From Acidobacteriota bacterium (lineage in GTDB: Bacteria; Acidobacteriota; Terriglobia; Bryobacterales; Bryobacteraceae): a DNA stretch of 64,000 nucleotides. Of this stretch, positions 60,177 to 64,000 are shown piece by piece; positions within the stretch are counted from its first letter, which is position 1; each line of letters starts with the position of its first letter. The stretch is from assembly GCA_018268715.1 (NCBI GenBank), contig JAFDVZ010000011.1, positions 186,001 through 250,000 on the forward strand. Direction: 5' to 3'. The notes beneath the pieces were generated by a model that had not been told where the DNA came from, did no database searches, and saw only the letters and a program-made list of their open reading frames with translations. Position numbers and translations under genes: made by a program.

Positions 60177-62891
60177 ATGGGCGTAAATCTCAGATCGCTG
60201 ATTGGCAAGTTAAACGACACCACGCGTAACGCGGTGGAAGCGGCGGCCGGCCTGTGCCTGTCGCGCACGCATTACGACGTCGAGATTGAACACTACTTGA
60301 TGAAGTTGCTGGATTCGACGGATAGCGACTTTCCGATCATCCTCAAGCACTTCGAGGTCGACAAATCGAGGCTTGCGGCGGAGTTGACGCGCGCCCTCGA
60401 CCGGCTCAAATCCGGCAACGCGCGGAACCCGTCGCTCAGCCCGACGCTGCGCAACATGCTGACCGAGGCCTGGACGCTCGGCTCCATCGATTTTGGCGCC
60501 CAGAAGATCCGGTCCGGACACACCATCCTGGCGCTGGCCGTGGATGAGGATCTCGCGCGGCTCATGCGCGAGTCCAGCCGCGAATTCCAGAAGATCAACG
60601 GCGACGCCCTGCGCAAGGACTTCCCGTCGATCGTCGCTCGTTCGAGCGAGGAGGCGCAGGCGGCCGCGGCCGAGGAACCCTCCGCCGCGGGCGGTCCGCC
60701 CAAGCCGGGCGGCGGCAAGACGCCGAACCTCGATCAGTACACGGTCAACCTCACCGAAAACGCCAAGAACGGCAAGATCGACCCCGTTCTCGCGCGCGAT
60801 TTCGAAATCCGCCAGGTGGTGGACATCCTCACCCGGCGCCGCCAGAACAACCCGATCCTGGTCGGCGAGGCCGGCGTCGGCAAGACGGCGGTCGTTGAAG
60901 GCTTCGCGCTGCGCGTCTCCCAGGGCGACGTTCCGCCGGTGCTCAAGAACGTGCAGGTCCGGTCGCTCGACCTGGCGCTGTTGCAGGCGGGCGCGGGCGT
61001 AAAGGGCGAATTCGAAAACCGGCTGAAGGCCCTGATCGCCGAGGTGAAGAACTCGCCGATCCCGATCATCCTGTTCATCGACGAAGCCCACACCATGATC
61101 GGCGCGGGCGGACAGGCCGGCCAGAACGACGCGGCCAACCTGTTGAAACCCGCCCTGGCCCGCGGCGAACTGCGCACGCTGGCTGCCACCACCTGGTCCG
61201 AATACAAGAAATACTTCGAAAAGGACCCGGCGCTCGCCCGCCGCTTCCAGTTGGTGAAGGTGGAGGAGCCCACCGAGGACGCCTGTCAGCTCATGCTCCG
61301 CGGCGTCGTGCCGGCGCTTGAGAAGCACCACAATGTCCGCATTCTGGATGAGGGTCTGGCCGCCGCGGTGAAGCTGTCGCACCGCTATCTGCCGGATCGC
61401 CAGTTGCCGGACAAGGCGGTCAGCGTGCTCGACACCACCTGCGCGCGCCTGTCGCTCGGCCAGAACGCCACTCCGGGTCCCATCGAAGACGCCAACCGTC
61501 TGATCGACGATCTCGACGTGCAGACCCGCATTCTCGAGCGCGAAGCCGCCACCGGCATCGATCACTCCGAGCGTCTTGCCGAAATCGCCAGAAAGCGCGC
61601 CGAAACGAAGGGAACGCTGGACGCGATGATGGTCCGCTGGGAGCAGGAGAAGGGTCTGGTGGGCCGCATCCGCGAGATCCGCGAGCAACTGGAGGCCGCG
61701 CACGCCTCCGGTGGGGTAGTTCCGGCCGCCGCGCCCCAGGTGGCCGCCGCCACCGCCAGCGCAGCCGTCGCCGAAGCGCCCGCCGCCCCCGCGGCGCCGC
61801 CCGACCCAGCCGCCCTGCGCGAGGACCTCGACAAGCTGAATACGGAACTCGAAACCCTGCAGGGCGAGACGCCGCTCATGCGTGTGTGCGTCGACGCTCA
61901 ACTGGTGGGCGAGGTCATCTCGGCATGGACCGGCATCCCGGTCGGCAAGATGCTGAAGGACGAAATCTCCACGGTGTTGGCGCTCGAAAAGCACTTGGGC
62001 GCGCGCGTCATCGGCCAGGATCACTCGCTCGAAGGCATCAGCATGCGCATCCGCACCGCGAAGGCGGGCATGGACGATCCGGTGAAGCCCATCGGCGTCT
62101 TCATGCTGGTGGGACCCTCCGGCGTCGGCAAAACCGAGACGGCGCTGGCCCTCGCCGACCTGCTGTACGGCGGCGAGCACAACCTGATCACCATCAACAT
62201 GTCGGAGTTCCAGGAAGCGCACACCGTGTCGACCCTGAAGGGCTCGCCCCCCGGATACGTCGGCTACGGCGAGGGCGGCGTGCTGACCGAAGCGGTCCGC
62301 CGCAGGCCGTACTCGGTGGTGTTGCTCGACGAAGTGGAGAAGGCGCATCCGGACGTACTCGAACTGTTCTTCCAGGTCTTCGACAAGGGGCAGATGGAAG
62401 ACGGCGAAGGCCGCCAGATCGACTTCAAGAACACCATCATCATCCTGACGTCGAACGCCGGCACGGACACGCTCATGAAGCTGTGCGCCGATCCGGAAAC
62501 GATGCCCGGCTCCCTTGGTCTGGTGAACGCCCTGAAGCCCGAGTTGAACAAGATCTTCAAGCCGGCCTTCCTGGGCCGCATGGTGGTCATCCCCTACTTC
62601 CCCATTCGCGACGAGAACCTGAAGAAGATCGTGGTCCTGAAGCTGCGCAAGATCCAGAAGCGCATTCAGGAAACCCACCGGATCGCCCTGACCTACGATC
62701 CGGCGTTGGTGGACGAAGTGGCCAAGCGTTGCACGGAGGTGGAGAGCGGCGCCCGCAACGTCGACAACATCCTCACCAATACGTTGCTGCCCGACATTTC
62801 CCGCAATTTGCTCGGCCAGATGGTGGAGGGCGTGAAGCCCGAAACGATCCACGTCGGCATTGGCGAGGACGGCTCGTTCACGTATTCTTAG
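60177..62891 (+). CDS. tssH: T6SS AAA+ ATPase TssH (ClpV)
   Basis: The 904-residue protein has two AAA+ modules. Module 1: Walker A GEAGVGKTAV (Lys236), Walker B LFIDEAHTMIGAGG. Module 2: Walker A GPSGVGKTE (Lys652), Walker B VVLLDEVEKAHPDV. The N-domain (CLSRTHYDVEIEHYLMK) is ClpV-like and differs from ClpB. ClpV removes contracted sheath after firing. The middle domain carries an Ala/Pro-rich insert (~513-547) that is longer than usual. GGGGAG 11 nt before ATG 60177 is its ribosome site. It ends the T6SS block before vgrG. Confidence 0.97.
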   Translation: MGVNLRSLIGKLNDTTRNAVEAAAGLCLSRTHYDVEIEHYLMKLLDSTDSDFPIILKHFEVDKSRLAAELTRALDRLKSGNARNPSLSPTLRNMLTEAWTLGSIDFGAQKIRSGHTILALAVDEDLARLMRESSREFQKINGDALRKDFPSIVARSSEEAQAAAAEEPSAAGGPPKPGGGKTPNLDQYTVNLTENAKNGKIDPVLARDFEIRQVVDILTRRRQNNPILVGEAGVGKTAVVEGFALRVSQGDVPPVLKNVQVRSLDLALLQAGAGVKGEFENRLKALIAEVKNSPIPIILFIDEAHTMIGAGGQAGQNDAANLLKPALARGELRTLAATTWSEYKKYFEKDPALARRFQLVKVEEPTEDACQLMLRGVVPALEKHHNVRILDEGLAAAVKLSHRYLPDRQLPDKAVSVLDTTCARLSLGQNATPGPIEDANRLIDDLDVQTRILEREAATGIDHSERLAEIARKRAETKGTLDAMMVRWEQEKGLVGRIREIREQLEAAHASGGVVPAAAPQVAAATASAAVAEAPAAPAAPPDPAALREDLDKLNTELETLQGETPLMRVCVDAQLVGEVISAWTGIPVGKMLKDEISTVLALEKHLGARVIGQDHSLEGISMRIRTAKAGMDDPVKPIGVFMLVGPSGVGKTETALALADLLYGGEHNLITINMSEFQEAHTVSTLKGSPPGYVGYGEGGVLTEAVRRRPYSVVLLDEVEKAHPDVLELFFQVFDKGQMEDGEGRQIDFKNTIIILTSNAGTDTLMKLCADPETMPGSLGLVNALKPELNKIFKPAFLGRMVVIPYFPIRDENLKKIVVLKLRKIQKRIQETHRIALTYDPALVDEVAKRCTEVESGARNVDNILTNTLLPDISRNLLGQMVEGVKPETIHVGIGEDGSFTYS

Positions 62892-62903
62892 GAGTAAGCG
62901 GAG

Positions 62904-62996
62904 GCGCAACAATCCCGCGGGCGGCCCCGGACTCAATCCGGGGCCGCTTCCCGAATCCCGGCGGCTGACAGCGTCGCGCCGGGGTTTTTGTTGCGC
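62904..62996 (+). other. Long nested stem in the tssH-vgrG gap
   Basis: GCGCAACAA (62904-62912) pairs with TTGTTGCGC (62988-62996). Inside it sits an exact 11 bp stem GCGGCCCCGGA/TCCGGGGCCGC with a 5 nt loop (62921-62947), and then the terminator-like hairpin. A small GCCCCC/GGGGGC stem (63002-63015) follows. The region is far more structured than any other gap in the window. Confidence 0.55.
62957..62989 (+). terminator. Terminator-like hairpin after tssH
   Basis: CCCGGCG (62957-62963) and CGCCGGG (62977-62983) form a 7 bp stem followed by G and TTTTT (62985-62989). This is the best intrinsic terminator in the window. vgrG, 53 nt further on, may depend on read-through or on another promoter. 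Confidence 0.6.
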
Positions 62997-63041
62997 AAAC
63001 TGCCCCCTTGGGGGCGCGTTGTACTAACGGAGGAGCGAGAG

Positions 63042-64000
63042 GTGGCCCGGACTCAAAAAGAACGTCCATTCCGGCTGAAGACCCAGCTCGGCGAAGACGC
63101 CCTGTTGCTTGAGAGCTTCCAGGGAACCGAGCGTGTCTCAACGCCGTATCGCTACGTTCTCAGGGTCCTGTCGGAGACCGAGGTCGACACGATCTCGTTG
63201 TTGAAGAAGCCCGTGGTGTTGACCATCACGCTCGCCGACGGCAAGGAGCGTCACATCCACGGCAACATCATGCGGATGCGCCTGCGCGACACCGGCGAGG
63301 ACGGCCTGTACGCCTACGAGATCGAAATGGGGCCGTGGACCTGGTTTCTCAACCTGTTTCACGACTGCAAGATCTTCCAGAATATGTCGGCGCTCGACGT
63401 CGTCAAGAAGGTGTTCCAGAACCGCGGGTTCACGGACTTTCGCGACGACAGCACAGGGAGCTTTCCGCAACTGGAATTCTGCATTCAGTACGGCGAGTCG
63501 GACTTCAACTTTGTCTCGCGCCTGCTCGAACAGGAAGGCATCTTCTATTACTTCGAACAGGGCGCCGACAAGGTCACGATGGTGTTGGCCGACAGCAACT
63601 CCACTCTGCAAACCTGCCCGCATGTCTCGGAAGTAAAGTACATGGCGGCCTCGGGCGAAGCCGAAATCGAAAACACGATCCGGTCGCTGCATCACGACGT
63701 GGAGGTTCACACCGGCAAGTACTCCACCTGGGATTACGATTTCGAAAAACCTTCCACAGATCTGAACGGCGGCGAATCCAGCCAGGATTCCCAGACCGAA
63801 GGCGAATTTTACAGCTACAGCGATCGCTACCTGACCAAGGACGACGCCTCGCGATACTCCCGGCTCCGCATTGAGGAGCAGGAAGTGCGGATGGTGACGG
63901 TGAAGGGCGAGGCCAACTGCGCCGCTCTTGAAACCGGCTTCAAGTTCACGCTCGAGGAGCACTTCCGGGCCTCCGTGAACCTGGAGTACCTGCTGACGGC
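63042..64000 (+). CDS. vgrG: T6SS spike protein VgrG (TssI), N-terminal part, 3' truncated by window
   Basis: The open frame from GTG 63042 runs 319 codons to the window end without a stop. GGAGGAG (63029-63035) 6 nt upstream sets the start. The peptide (VARTQKERPFRLKTQLGEDA) leads into the gp27-like part of VgrG with the hallmark CIQYGESDFNFVSRLLEQEG near residue 145 and YYFEQG after it. VgrG trimers cap the Hcp tube and carry effectors; the gp5-like needle and any C-terminal effector domain lie outside the window. Expected downstream neighbours are PAAR, effector and immunity genes. Confidence 0.95.
   Translation, partial: MARTQKERPFRLKTQLGEDALLLESFQGTERVSTPYRYVLRVLSETEVDTISLLKKPVVLTITLADGKERHIHGNIMRMRLRDTGEDGLYAYEIEMGPWTWFLNLFHDCKIFQNMSALDVVKKVFQNRGFTDFRDDSTGSFPQLEFCIQYGESDFNFVSRLLEQEGIFYYFEQGADKVTMVLADSNSTLQTCPHVSEVKYMAASGEAEIENTIRSLHHDVEVHTGKYSTWDYDFEKPSTDLNGGESSQDSQTEGEFYSYSDRYLTKDDASRYSRLRIEEQEVRMVTVKGEANCAALETGFKFTLEEHFRASVNLEYLLT

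Noticed and set aside
60210..62936. A 908-codon open frame on the minus strand opposite tssH
   Set aside because: It is the antisense shadow of clpV, made possible by GC-rich codon positions. Its composition is low-complexity and it has no recognisable domain.
1..64000. CRISPR arrays, tRNA/rRNA genes, transposases, integrases or attachment sites
   Set aside because: None found by eye. The duplicated hcp genes are gene copies, not a mobile element.

Overview
The window is high-GC DNA with densely packed genes and no rRNA, tRNA, CRISPR array or insertion sequence that I can see. The gene mix suggests a member of the Acidobacteriota, probably Solibacter/Bryobacter-like: a long ADOP-type MacB/FtsX permease, a Ser/Thr kinase fused to a C-terminal beta-propeller, a DUF1080 protein, Tat-exported Gfo/Idh and isomerase enzymes, secreted M28, S9 and P1 peptidases and several TPR proteins. 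This assignment is an inference from gene families; no marker gene is present.

Layout. 0-16 kb holds mixed housekeeping and degradative genes: an Lnt-like fragment, Tag glycosylase, an MscS channel, a DUF481 protein, an M28 peptidase, a GH13 amylase, a DUF1080/S9/HExxH operon, a GH3/Gfo-Idh/nuclease-like operon, a patatin and a VOC protein. 16-23 kb is a nitrogen-sensing block, amtB-glnK-glnD, followed by a receptor-like kinase. 23-29 kb has a TPR protein and an EmrAB-TolC type exporter whose TolC carries an N-terminal STAS domain. 29-39 kb has secreted hydrolases, an isomerase, a GT-C membrane protein, a three-gene secreted TPR/helical operon and the ADOP permease. 39-46.8 kb is a complete CecR-YbhGFSR-like exporter operon with its own TetR regulator, a TolC and two separate ATPases. 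46.8-48 kb is a class V aminotransferase.

48-64 kb is a type VI secretion locus: tssK and a methyltransferase on the minus strand, then tssB, tssC, two nearly identical hcp genes, tagJ, tssA, tssE, tssF, tssG, tssH (clpV) and the start of vgrG on the plus strand. Sheath, tube, baseplate, ATPase and spike are present. The membrane complex genes tssJ, tssL and tssM and any PAAR or effector gene are not in the window; the vgrG gene runs off the right edge. RNA hairpins sit in three gaps of this operon, around hcp, before tssH and before vgrG, and may set expression levels.

I found no clearly unprecedented system. The most unusual points are the STAS-TolC fusion with an internal signal peptide, the methyltransferase linked to tssK, the His-Me-finger-like protein in a sugar operon, the duplicated hcp, and the structured tssH-vgrG spacer.
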